Notes: a model not told the origin generated them from the sequence alone. Positions 25,910 through 33,547 are shown, counted from the stretch's first letter. The stretch is 64,000 nt of DNA from Phenylobacterium sp. RIFCSPHIGHO2_01_FULL_69_31 (GCF_001824475.1 NZ_MHXN01000004.1:62001-126000), one strand, 5' to 3'. Made by a program: numbers and translations.

Positions 25910-26431
25910 ATGCCCGCCCCGCGTCTCGCCCCCTCGCTGGCCCTGACCCTCGCCCTGCTGGCGCCCGCGCCCGCCCTGGCCCAGACCGCGGCCGACCAGA
26001 TGCTGGCCACGGCCCAGAAGATCCGCGCCAGCGTCGAGCAGCTGAAGGACAAGCTGCCGGCCGAGCAGCAGGCCCAGATGCTCAAGCAGGCGGACGAGAT
26101 CGAGCAACAGGTGCGGGACGGAGCCTATGCCGGCGCCGTCGCGCCGCCAAAGGAGCCGAGCCTATCGGAGCGGCTGATGGCCACGCACGGACGCCTTGAA
26201 TGGCTGTCCACCGAGGCCGCCTGCGCGGGCTACACCCAGGAGAACTATTCGACCTTCCGCTTCTCCAGCGCCATCAACGAACGCGACACCCATTGCCGCA
26301 ACGCCTACGGCCACTGGGCCACCTACCTGCGCGTCACCCGCAACGGCGAGGGAGCTGAGGCGGCGGAACAGGCGCTGTTCTACTACGACGCGGCGGCGTG
26401 GCGCGCGGTGACGTTCTACGGGCGGAAGTGA
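25910..26431 (+). CDS. Hypothetical secreted protein
   Basis: A 173-aa exported protein. The signal peptide ends near ALAQT (residue about 24). A short helical coiled-coil-like stretch (about 38-75) leads to a C-terminal domain with two Cys (CAGYTQ, HCRNAYG). I do not recognise a family. It ends AVTFYGRK 2 bp before the ankyrin gene. A second, decayed copy of its last 15 codons lies at 27284-27328. Confidence 0.65.
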   Translation: MPAPRLAPSLALTLALLAPAPALAQTAADQMLATAQKIRASVEQLKDKLPAEQQAQMLKQADEIEQQVRDGAYAGAVAPPKEPSLSERLMATHGRLEWLSTEAACAGYTQENYSTFRFSSAINERDTHCRNAYGHWATYLRVTRNGEGAEAAEQALFYYDAAAWRAVTFYGRK

Positions 26432-26432
26432 C

Positions 26433-27164
26433 ATGCACAAAACCTTGCTCGCCTCAGCGGCCCTGGCGCTGAGCCTCATGCTCGCCGCCCCTGCGACGGC
26501 GCAGACCGACGCGGCGCTGCGCGTGGCCATCTTGCAGGACGACCCGGGGGCCATCGCACGGGCCGTCCGCGCGGGCGCCGATCCGCGCGCCCTCGGGGAA
26601 AACGGCTCGCCGCTCGCGATCGCAGCGATGTCGGGAAAGGCGCGCGCGGTCCGCGCGCTGCTCGACCTTGGCGCTGATCCTGCGGCCCCGGGCCCGAATG
26701 GCGGGAACGCCCTGAGCGCCGCCTTTTTCGCCATGAACGGCGTAGCCCTGCTCGGGCGCGACGAGGCGCCGGAACCGGCGCGGAGGGCAGCGGCGCTGGA
26801 GGTGTTGCGAACAATCGCCGCCCGGGGCGTAGGGCTCGACATCCTGATGCGCCTGGGCCCCACCAGCATGACGCCGCTGATGCAGGCGGCCGAGGCCGGG
26901 GCTCTGGACGTGGTGGAAATCCTGCTGCAGGCCGGCGCCAATCCGAACGCCGTGAACGGCGGCCGCTATTCGGCCCTCGACTACGCGGTCGACCGGGCGC
27001 CGTCCTGGGCCGCCTTGCCCCAGGACCAGCGCGCGCAGATCGTCCGTGCGCTGCTGGCGAAGGGCGCGCGCAGAGATCGGGCGGGCGCAGACGGGGTTAC
27101 GCCCCTGGCCCGCGCGCGCCGGACCGGCAATGCGGACGTGATCGCCGCGCTCGAGGGGGGCTGA
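26433..27164 (+). CDS. Secreted ankyrin-repeat protein
   Basis: A 243-aa protein with a signal peptide (cleaved near ATAQ, residue about 24) and about five ankyrin repeats. The clearest are GSPLAIAAMSGKARAVRALLDLGADP and TPLMQAAEAGALDVVEILLQAGANP. Ankyrin proteins of this size in the periplasm often bind a partner encoded next to them. Here that is the secreted 173-aa protein, whose stop is 1 bp upstream, so the two are likely co-translated. Confidence 0.82.
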   Translation: MHKTLLASAALALSLMLAAPATAQTDAALRVAILQDDPGAIARAVRAGADPRALGENGSPLAIAAMSGKARAVRALLDLGADPAAPGPNGGNALSAAFFAMNGVALLGRDEAPEPARRAAALEVLRTIAARGVGLDILMRLGPTSMTPLMQAAEAGALDVVEILLQAGANPNAVNGGRYSALDYAVDRAPSWAALPQDQRAQIVRALLAKGARRDRAGADGVTPLARARRTGNADVIAALEGG

Positions 27165-27167
27165 GCC

Positions 27168-27283
27168 TTAGGCCTTTTCCGTCAGCCAGGCCGCGAGTAG
27201 CGGGTTTGTGGTGTGAGGCATCTCCAGCGTCGGCAGGTTGCCGCGGTCGGGTCTCCTGGTAGCGGGCATGCGGGACGCCGGCC
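27168..27283 (-). pseudogene. C-terminal fragment of an alpha/beta hydrolase
   Basis: The minus strand encodes NLPTLEMPHTTNPLLAAWLTEKA then stop, matching the C-terminus GHLPTLEKPQTTNRLLAAWLAQQA of the hydrolase at 28601-29305. The nucleotide similarity continues to about 27283. The rest of the gene is missing. It is a broken paralogue left by duplication or recombination. Confidence 0.75.
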
Positions 27284-27328
27284 GACGCGGCCGCGCGGCG
27301 TCCGGTGACGTTCTACGGGCGGAAGTAG
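27284..27328 (+). pseudogene. C-terminal fragment of the secreted 173-aa protein
   Basis: In frame, DAAARRPVTFYGRK then stop; this copies DAAAWRAVTFYGRK at the end of the gene at 25910-26431. The VTFYGRK part is identical at base level (GTGACGTTCTACGGGCGGAA). It directly follows the hydrolase fragment, so two unrelated gene ends have been joined back to back near CCGACG. Confidence 0.75.
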
Positions 27329-27338
27329 GCCATCGGCC

Positions 27339-27503
27339 TCAGGCGCGCGCGTCCCGCTCGTTCAGAGCCGCCAGGGCGCGCCAGCGGGCGGCCGACAGCT
27401 CGTGCTTCTCGCGCACATTGTCCAGTACGCAGGTCTCCGCGAGCGCGGTCGCCTCGGCGGCGCGCGTGTTGTAGGCGGCCGATTTCATGTCGCGGGTAAG
27501 CAT
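27339..27503 (-). CDS. Small conserved-looking protein (54 aa)
   Basis: A 54-aa frame, MLTRDMKSAAYNTRAAEAT, continuing LAETCVLDNVREKHELSAA and RWRALAALNERDARA. Its pattern, VREKHELSAARWRALA, recalls short alphaproteobacterial proteins with a VREKxxxSAxxW motif. GGAGGG lies upstream of the ATG at 27503; an internal ATG at 27488 is an alternative. It is predicted to be helical with one Cys. Function is unknown. Confidence 0.6.
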   Translation of the reverse strand: MLTRDMKSAAYNTRAAEATALAETCVLDNVREKHELSAARWRALAALNERDARA

Positions 27504-27711
27504 GGCGTCAGCGCCCTCCGACGGGGGTCATCGGCGCAGCAGCGCTGAGTGTTGAGGCAGGAGGGGTCATGAGACCTCGCAGCGGCGCCGCGCCGGGAAG
27601 GATCGACCGCTTGGCTGGCGGCATGCGCCCGGCGGCGCCTGTCGTAGATGGGGTGTCCGGAGAGCAATAGCCAGGGCGCCACCAACAGCTTCGCCATGCG
27701 TTTGCAGCAGT

Positions 27712-28587
27712 ATGGACGCCATGCCCGCCCCCGAACGCTACGAGGCCGTCGTCGTGGGCGCGGGCCCGGCGGGCCTTACCGCCGCAACCTATCTCGGTCG
27801 TTTCCGCCGCCGCGTGCTGGTGTTGGACGGCGGCCCCTCCCGCGCCACCTGGATTCCCGAGAGCCACAACACCCCCGGCTTCCCGCGCGGTATCGGCGGG
27901 GATGAGCTGCTGGCCCGGTTGCGAGACCAGGCAGAGGAATATGGCGCCGTCATCCGACCCGGCCGCGTGGAACGGCTCGAGTCCGTCCCCGCGGGGTTTC
28001 GGCTGGAGGTCGGCGGCGTGCGGTTCGAGGCGCCCACGGCCCTGCTCGCGACGGGTGTGGTCGACCGTCTGCCCGACATTCCGGGCCTGGAGGCCGCGAT
28101 CAGAAGGGGACAGGTCCGCATGTGCCCGATCTGCGACGCCTACGAGGCCACGGACGCCAGGATCGCGGTGCTGGGTTCCGGGCCGCTGGCCCAGCGCGAA
28201 GCCGATTTCCTGCGCACCTATAGCCCGGACGTCACCGTCCTGATCGTTGGCGAGGCGGAGGACGCGCCCAGGGACGCGGCGCGCATCGCCCTTTCCGACC
28301 TTCGGTTCGAGCGGGACCAGGTGGTGCTGTCGGGCGCGGACGGCGAAACGCCCTTCGACTACCTGTACCTGGCCCTGGGCTGCGCGAGCCAGGCCGCCCT
28401 CGCCTGCGCGCTGGGCGCGCGTCAGGACGAGAGGGGCGACCTCGTGGTGGACTCGCACCAGATGACCACGGTCGAGGGGCTCTATGCGGCCGGCGACGTC
28501 GTTCGGGGCCTGAACCAGATCGCGGTGGCGGCGGGCGAGGCGGCGATCGCGGCGACGGCCATGCACAACCGCCTGCGCCGGGCCTGA
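27712..28587 (+). CDS. Thioredoxin-reductase-like FAD/NAD(P) oxidoreductase
   Basis: A 291-aa flavoprotein. FAD-binding GAGPAGLTAATYL is at residues about 16-28. A CPIC motif (MCPICDAYE) sits where TrxR has CATC, followed by the NADPH-binding region AVLGSGPLAQ. TVEGLYAAGDVVRGLNQI is the second FAD motif. It is slightly shorter than TrxB and may reduce a thioredoxin-like or other disulfide. The second NAD motif is reduced, so specificity is open. ATG codons at 27712 and 27721 are both possible. Confidence 0.85.
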   Translation: MDAMPAPERYEAVVVGAGPAGLTAATYLGRFRRRVLVLDGGPSRATWIPESHNTPGFPRGIGGDELLARLRDQAEEYGAVIRPGRVERLESVPAGFRLEVGGVRFEAPTALLATGVVDRLPDIPGLEAAIRRGQVRMCPICDAYEATDARIAVLGSGPLAQREADFLRTYSPDVTVLIVGEAEDAPRDAARIALSDLRFERDQVVLSGADGETPFDYLYLALGCASQAALACALGARQDERGDLVVDSHQMTTVEGLYAAGDVVRGLNQIAVAAGEAAIAATAMHNRLRRA

Positions 28588-28600
28588 CTGCCGCGCCGTT

Positions 28601-29305
28601 TCAGGCCTGTTGGGCCAACCAGGCCGCTAGCAAGCGGTTGGTCGTCTGCGGCTTTTCCAGGGTGGGCAGGTGGCCGCAGTCGGGGATCTCCTCGAAGCGG
28701 GCATACGGGATGCCGCCGACGATCTCGTTCACGTGGGCCCCCGTGGTGATGCCGTCCTCGGCGCCCCGGATCACCAGGGTCGGAGCTCGGATGGCGCCTA
28801 ATGAGGGTCGGCTGTCCGGACGGGTCATGATGGCGCGCTGCTGGCGCAGGAAGGTCTCGGCTCCCGTGTCGGCGGCCATGCGGCGCACCACCGTCAGTAG
28901 CGGCGCGTCTTCGCGGCGGGCGGGATGGACCAGGATCGGGATCCGCTCCTCCACCACCTCGGCGAAGCGCCCGTCTTCGACGAGGCGGATATAGCCCTGC
29001 CGGCGCTCGGTCTGGGCCGGGCCGTCGTTGGGAGCCAGCGTGGCGATGAGAACCAGGCTGATCACCCGCTGCGGTGCCTGGCGCATGACCTCGAAGGCGG
29101 TGAAGCCGCCCAGGGCGTGGGCGACCAGGTGGAAGCGGTCGGGCGCCTCCGCCAGCAGGCGGGTCGCCATGCCGGAAACGGTTTCGTCCCGGGTGTGGTC
29201 GGCGAAACGCAGGTCGTAGTCGTCCGACAGGGCCACCGCCTGGGGCGCCCAGCAATCGATGGTGAGCAGCTGGCCGGAGGCGAAGACGACGGCGGGACGG
29301 GGCAT
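28601..29305 (-). CDS. Alpha/beta-hydrolase fold protein lacking the nucleophile Ser
   Basis: A 234-aa alpha/beta-hydrolase fold protein, last gene of a four-gene operon. The nucleophile elbow reads HALGG (residues 63-67), with Ala64 in place of Ser. The acid (GAEDGIT) and the His (CGHLPT) are kept. A conventional serine mechanism is therefore unlikely; the fold may bind rather than cleave, or act as a cofactor-free lyase. The start is 3 bp after the dehydrogenase stop. A fragment of a paralogue is at 27168-27283. Confidence 0.85.
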   Translation of the reverse strand: MPRPAVVFASGQLLTIDCWAPQAVALSDDYDLRFADHTRDETVSGMATRLLAEAPDRFHLVAHALGGFTAFEVMRQAPQRVISLVLIATLAPNDGPAQTERRQGYIRLVEDGRFAEVVEERIPILVHPARREDAPLLTVVRRMAADTGAETFLRQQRAIMTRPDSRPSLGAIRAPTLVIRGAEDGITTGAHVNEIVGGIPYARFEEIPDCGHLPTLEKPQTTNRLLAAWLAQQA

Positions 29306-29308
29306 CTC

Positions 29309-30256
29309 TCAAACCACCTGGTTCAGGAGCGGTTCGCCAGCCTGGAGCCGACGGATGTTCTCGAAGGCGGCGGCGAGGCTGCGGTCCAGGGTCTCGGGCG
29401 TCAGCCACGCCTGGTGCGGCGCCACCACCACATTGGGCAGGCCCAGCAGCGGGTTCTCCGGGTCCACCGGCTCCTGGTCGAAAACGTCCAGGCCCGCGCC
29501 GCGGAGACGCCCGGAGACCAGGGCCGAGACCAGCGCCGGCTCGTCCACCAGCCCGCCGCGCGCGGTGTTGATCAGAATGGCGCCGGGCTTCATGGCGGCC
29601 AGGGCGCGGGCGTCGATCATCCGCTCGGTCTGCGGCGTCAGGGGTAGGTGAAGGGAAACGATGTCGGCTGTCTCCAGCAGCTCGTCCAGGCCCACGAAAC
29701 GGCCAGGCAGGTCCGGCTTGGCGCTGCGGGCGGTGTAGATCACCGTCGCGCCCAGGGCTTCCAGCGCCGTCCCCAGCCGCGAGGCCGAGCCGCCGTAGCC
29801 CACGAAGCCCACTGTGCGGCCGCAGAGCTCGCCGACGCCGTCGATGAGATCCGGGTCCGGGGTCCAGCCCTGCCCCTGGCGGGTGAGCGGATCGAGGTAG
29901 GACAGCCGGCGCAGCACCGACAGCATCAGGGCGAGCGCCATCTCGGCGACGGCCTGGCTGTTGGTCCCGGGCATGTTGGAGACCGCAACCCCGGCCGCCC
30001 GGCAGGCCTCCAGGTCGATGGTGTTAACCCCCACGCCTAGCTTCTGGACCAGCCGCAGGTCGGGGGCGCCGGCAATCATCTCGGCGGTGACCGGCTTCAG
30101 CACGTGCAGCAGGACCTCCGCGTCCGCGATCTCCCGTGTGAAGGCTGCGTCGTCGAACTCGTCGACGACGAGGGCCTGGATCCCGGCCGTGCGCGCGTAG
30201 CCGTCCAGCATGGCGCGGAATCCGGCCGAGGCCCGATAGTGCAGGACCGCCTTCAC
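29309..30256 (-). CDS. D-2-hydroxyacid dehydrogenase
   Basis: A 315-aa NAD-dependent dehydrogenase of the D-isomer 2-hydroxyacid family. The NAD loop is GFVGYGGSASRLG (about residues 144-156; the last Gly is replaced by Ala). The catalytic Arg is in NTARGGLVDE, Glu in GLDVFDQEP, and His in VVAPHQAW. It uses GTG 30256, overlapping the enolase-like stop by GTGA. The order kinase, enolase-like, dehydrogenase, hydrolase implies a single pathway; the substrate is not known. Confidence 0.88.
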   Translation of the reverse strand: MKAVLHYRASAGFRAMLDGYARTAGIQALVVDEFDDAAFTREIADAEVLLHVLKPVTAEMIAGAPDLRLVQKLGVGVNTIDLEACRAAGVAVSNMPGTNSQAVAEMALALMLSVLRRLSYLDPLTRQGQGWTPDPDLIDGVGELCGRTVGFVGYGGSASRLGTALEALGATVIYTARSAKPDLPGRFVGLDELLETADIVSLHLPLTPQTERMIDARALAAMKPGAILINTARGGLVDEPALVSALVSGRLRGAGLDVFDQEPVDPENPLLGLPNVVVAPHQAWLTPETLDRSLAAAFENIRRLQAGEPLLNQVV

Positions 30257-31554
30257 GCGAGCCCCGCCGCGACGCTGGCTGCGAAGGCGGAACGGCCGGC
30301 GAAGACGGCATCCGCGCCCATGGCCTCCTCGATCCGCAGCAGCTCGTTCCACTTGGCCATCCGCTCCGAGCGCGAGAAGCTGCCGACCTTGATCTGGCCC
30401 GCGTCCCAGCCGGTGGCGAGGTGGGCGATGGAGACGTCCTCGGTCTCGCCCGACCGCGCCGAGACGATGGCGCCCCAGCCGAGGTCCTTCGCCGCGTCCA
30501 GAGCGGCTTTGGCGCGGGTGACGGTGCCGGCCTGGTTCACCTTCACCAGCACTGCGTTACCGGCCTGGGCGGCAGCGGCCTTGCCGACCCGGTCGGCGTT
30601 GGTGACCAGGATATCGTCGCCGATGAGCTGGACCCGCTCGCCGTAGGCCCGGGTAGCGAGCGCGAAGCCTTCGAGGTCGTCCTGGCTGACCGGATCCTCG
30701 ATGGACAGGATGGGAAAGCGGCGCACCCAATCGGCCACCCGTTCGACCATCGCCTCGCGGCCGAACTCGGCGCCGTCCAGGCCCAGGCGGTAGCGCCCGT
30801 CGCCGCTGTCGAGTTCGTTGGCGGCCACGTCCAGGGAGATGAAGACGTCCTCGCCCGGACGGTGACCCGACATCTCGATGGACGTCACCAGGGCGGTCAG
30901 CGCGTCCTCGTTGGAGTCGAACATCGGCCACCAGCCGCCCTCGTCGGCGGCGCCGGCCAGACGGCCGGTGTCCGCCATCAGCCGGCCTGCGGCGCGGAAG
31001 ACGTCGGCGGTGATCTCGAACGCCTCGCGGATCGTGGCCGCGCGCGGCGTCATGATCATGAAGTCCTGGACGTCGGTCCGCCGGCCCGCATGGGCGCCGC
31101 CGCCGAAGATCTGGATCTCGGGCAGCGGGATCCGCACGCGCCGCCCCTGCGCCAGGTGCGCCCAGAGCGGCAAGCCCTCCGCAGCCGCGGCGGCGTGCAG
31201 GGCGGCCAGGGAGACGGCTACCGTCGCGTTGCCGCCCAGCCGGGCGAGGTTCGGCGTGCCGTCGGCGGCGGTCATGGCCGCATCCAGCCCCGCCTGGTCC
31301 GCGGCGTCGCGGCCGGTCAGCAGGCGGGCGATCTCGCCGTTCACAGCCGCGACGGCCTTCTCGACGCCCAGGCCGCCGAACCGTTCGCCCCCATCGCGTA
31401 GGTCGATGGCCTCGTGCGCGCCGCGCGAGGCGCCGGCGGGCGCCATGGCCCGGCCCGTCGCGCCACCGGCCAGGGTCACCTCGGCTTCCACGGTCGGACG
31501 GCCGCGGCTGTCCCAGATCTGGCGGCCGCGGACCGCGGCGATGGTCGTCTTCAT
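30253..31554 (-). CDS. Enolase-superfamily protein with altered active site
   Basis: A 433-aa enolase homologue, normal length. Conserved: His155 (GGGAHAGRRTDVQDF), Glu205 (ADEGGWWP), metal ligands Asp242, Glu286 and Asp313, Lys338 (VKVNQ), and Lys389 (GQIKVGS). Changed: the canonical QEFM Glu is Asp164, and the SHRSGETED His is Ala366 (SARSGETED). Trp207-Trp208 replaces the usual FAP. These changes and the operon context argue against housekeeping enolase. The start codon ATG overlaps the kinase gene stop (ATGA). It may dehydrate a phosphorylated hydroxyacid other than 2-phosphoglycerate. Confidence 0.85.
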   Translation of the reverse strand: MKTTIAAVRGRQIWDSRGRPTVEAEVTLAGGATGRAMAPAGASRGAHEAIDLRDGGERFGGLGVEKAVAAVNGEIARLLTGRDAADQAGLDAAMTAADGTPNLARLGGNATVAVSLAALHAAAAAEGLPLWAHLAQGRRVRIPLPEIQIFGGGAHAGRRTDVQDFMIMTPRAATIREAFEITADVFRAAGRLMADTGRLAGAADEGGWWPMFDSNEDALTALVTSIEMSGHRPGEDVFISLDVAANELDSGDGRYRLGLDGAEFGREAMVERVADWVRRFPILSIEDPVSQDDLEGFALATRAYGERVQLIGDDILVTNADRVGKAAAAQAGNAVLVKVNQAGTVTRAKAALDAAKDLGWGAIVSARSGETEDVSIAHLATGWDAGQIKVGSFSRSERMAKWNELLRIEEAMGADAVFAGRSAFAASVAAGLA

Positions 31555-32555
31555 CTCGTCCCCAGGGCTTCCTTCCAGACGGCGGCCAGGGCGGCCATGG
31601 CCGGCGTGCCCTCCGCCACCAGCCGCTTCGCCACGTCGCGGACGAACCCCTTGTCCTCCGGGGTCCGCACGTAGTCGGCGGGCGACTTGCCATCCACGCG
31701 CGCCAGCAGGATCGCGGCGGCGAGCGGCGCGGCGCGGCTGTCGAGGTCGGCGGGGCTCTCCCACGCCACCCCGGGCAGATAGGCGCGCTGCAGGGCGTAG
31801 AAGGCGTCGAGGTAGGCCGAGGCGTGATCGGGCTTCCAGACGCACTTCAGCAGCAGGTGCGCCGAGCAGAAGGCGAGGTCGAAGGCCGGGTCGCCGTACC
31901 ACGCGCATTCGGCGTCCAGCAGCACCGGACCATCAGGACCGTGCAGGATGTTCTTGGGGCTGACGTCGCCGTGCACCAGGGCGATCCGCGCCGCCGCGGT
32001 CCGGTCCGCCAGGGGGATCAGCCGATGCGCAAGGGCCGGGTGGACCTCGGCGCAGCGGCGCAGGAAGGGCGCCAGGCGCAGGTCCTCGAACAGGGCGGTC
32101 GTCTCGAACCGCGCCGCGATCTCGGGCGAGCCCGCCGTGCCGGCATGGATGGTCGCCAGCATCCGGCCCACCTGCCCGGCGAAGCCTGCATCCACCCGGC
32201 CGGCGGCCAGTTCCGGCTTCCAGACGGGATGAGTCTGCGGGTCGTAGAAGCTCATGACGAACAGGTTCCGGGACCTGTCTTCAAACAGAATCTCGGGGAC
32301 CGCGGCCCCGGCGAACCGGCGGGCGGTGCGGAGCCATTCCACTTCATACTGTGACCGTATGACCGGGGCGCGCCAGTCGGCGGCGACGCGGAGCCTGGCC
32401 AGGGCGCGCTTGACGCAGACGGGGCCGGCCGGGGTGTCCAGGCGGAAGACGTCGCTGGAGACGCCGCCGGTCAGGCACTCCAGGCGCGGCCGGGCGTCCG
32501 GCGCGAGATAGCCGGCCGCTTTCAGGGCCTCGACGATTTCGGTTTCCGATGGCAC
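31551..32555 (-). CDS. Phosphotransferase (APH/choline-kinase-like) of the enolase operon
   Basis: A 334-aa APH-family small-molecule kinase. The catalytic loop is LVHGDVSPKNIL and the metal motif is LLDAECAWYGDPAFDLAF, with DAE where DFE/DxD is usual. The GTG at 32555 (VPSETEIVEALKAAG) is the most likely start; no Shine-Dalgarno is seen and a leaderless mRNA is possible. It is the first of four tightly coupled genes. It should phosphorylate a hydroxyl group of the substrate that the enolase-like protein then handles. The substrate is unknown. Confidence 0.82.
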   Translation of the reverse strand: MPSETEIVEALKAAGYLAPDARPRLECLTGGVSSDVFRLDTPAGPVCVKRALARLRVAADWRAPVIRSQYEVEWLRTARRFAGAAVPEILFEDRSRNLFVMSFYDPQTHPVWKPELAAGRVDAGFAGQVGRMLATIHAGTAGSPEIAARFETTALFEDLRLAPFLRRCAEVHPALAHRLIPLADRTAAARIALVHGDVSPKNILHGPDGPVLLDAECAWYGDPAFDLAFCSAHLLLKCVWKPDHASAYLDAFYALQRAYLPGVAWESPADLDSRAAPLAAAILLARVDGKSPADYVRTPEDKGFVRDVAKRLVAEGTPAMAALAAVWKEALGTR

Positions 32556-32566
32556 GGTATAGATAG

Positions 32567-32578
32567 TTAGAACCCTAA
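32567..32578. promoter_or_regulatory. TTAG-N4-CTAA element before the kinase operon
   Basis: TTAG-AACC-CTAA, 12 bp upstream of the GTG start. The same architecture (TTAG-TAAT-CTAA) occurs at 33373-33384 inside another promoter of the cluster. It could be a repressor site. The arms are only 4 bp. Confidence 0.35.
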
Positions 32579-32605
32579 GCGAAATTGGTCCAGCGGCGCC
32601 GGGAA

Positions 32606-32624
32606 GCGTCAATCAAATTGACGC
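32606..32624. promoter_or_regulatory. Operator GCGTCAA-N5-TTGACGC upstream of the VOC gene
   Basis: A perfect 7-bp-arm palindrome (GCGTCAA TCAAA TTGACGC). The right arm supplies TTGACG, a -35 element; TTTACT 17 bp on (32641-32646) fits a -10. Near-identical sites occur at 33548-33566 and 37652-37670. Confidence 0.7.
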
Positions 32625-32688
32625 CCATCTCCGCCAGGCGTTTACTGGAGCCAACGAAGATCGGGCGTGCGCCCGACAGGAGGACGTC

Positions 32689-33318
32689 ATGGCCACCCCG
32701 ACCAATCGCGAATTCGACATCCGCGGCGTGAACCATCTGGCCTTGGTCTGCAAGGACATGGCGCGCACGGTGGAATTCTATCGCGATATCCTCGGGATGC
32801 CGCTGGTGAAGACGCTCGACCTGCCGGGCGGGCGCGGCCAGCACTTCTTCTTCGACATCGGCAACGGCGATTCGCTGGCCTTCTTCTGGTTCCCGAACGC
32901 GCCGGAAGCGGTTCCCGGGATCTCGGCGCCCGCGGACCTGCCCGGCGGCGGCGACATCCGTTCGGCCCACGGCTCGATGAACCACATCGCCTTCAACATC
33001 CCCGCCGAGAAGTTCGACGAATACGTCGAGAAGCTGAAGGCCAAGGGGGTCAAGCTGGGCGTCGTACTGAACCACGACAACTCCGAGACCCAGGTGTCCG
33101 CCGAGGTCACCGACGATGTGTTCGTGCGCTCGGTCTACTTCTGGGATCCGGACGGCGTGATGCTGGAGTTCGCCTCCTGGACCCATACCGGCTTCACCGA
33201 ACGGGACGTCGCCCACGAGGCGGTGGACGCCGAGGGAAAGAAGTCGCGCCCGGTGGTCCTCAAGGCCGAGAAGGCCCTGGCCGCCAACGACGCCAAGGCC
33301 CTCGAGACCGCGAAGTAG
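32689..33318 (+). CDS. VOC-superfamily (glyoxalase-fold) protein
   Basis: A 209-aa vicinal-oxygen-chelate protein. Paired beta-alpha-beta modules include VNHLALVCKDMARTVEFYRDIL and HIAFNIPAEKFDEY. Possible metal ligands are His16 (NHLAL), His104 (NHIAF) and Glu167 (LEFASW). It could be an extradiol dioxygenase-like or lyase enzyme, but specificity cannot be read from sequence. It is transcribed from a promoter overlapping the GTCAA-N5-TTGAC palindrome and is followed by a GC hairpin. Confidence 0.85.
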   Translation: MATPTNREFDIRGVNHLALVCKDMARTVEFYRDILGMPLVKTLDLPGGRGQHFFFDIGNGDSLAFFWFPNAPEAVPGISAPADLPGGGDIRSAHGSMNHIAFNIPAEKFDEYVEKLKAKGVKLGVVLNHDNSETQVSAEVTDDVFVRSVYFWDPDGVMLEFASWTHTGFTERDVAHEAVDAEGKKSRPVVLKAEKALAANDAKALETAK

Positions 33319-33319
33319 A

Positions 33320-33358
33320 GGCGCCCCTCCCCTAGCGGGAGGCGCGGGGCGGGCCCCG
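33320..33358 (+). terminator. GC-rich hairpins after the VOC gene
   Basis: CCTCCC/GGGAGG (33326-33331, 33337-33342) with flanking GCG/CGC pairing is followed by a second small GGGGC/GCCCC stem. There is no T-tract; it is probably the end of the VOC transcript. Confidence 0.4.
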
Positions 33359-33359
33359 A

Positions 33360-33390
33360 TTGACAGCAACACTTAGTAATCTAATTATAG
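33360..33390 (+). promoter_or_regulatory. Promoter with internal TTAG-N4-CTAA element
   Basis: TTGACA (33360-33365) and TAATTA (33382-33387, 16-bp spacer) form a good sigma70-type promoter. TTAG-TAAT-CTAA (33373-33384) lies between and over the -10. Downstream is only a 35-codon frame (33416-33523, MFPFAADLIDPSATAPC...) with GGGAGG before it. That frame may be a leader peptide or remnant ahead of the TonB receptor. The 33319-33646 gap otherwise holds the operator at 33548-33566. Confidence 0.5.
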
Positions 33391-33547
33391 GCCATCGATA
33401 ACGCGGGAGGCGCGGATGTTTCCCTTCGCCGCCGATCTCATCGACCCGAGCGCCACCGCGCCCTGCCCGCCGCCAGTCAAGACCACCAGGACGCGAGGAA
33501 CGCGTCCCCACGACCAAACCTAGAAGCAGAGCTCCGATCGGTTCAGA

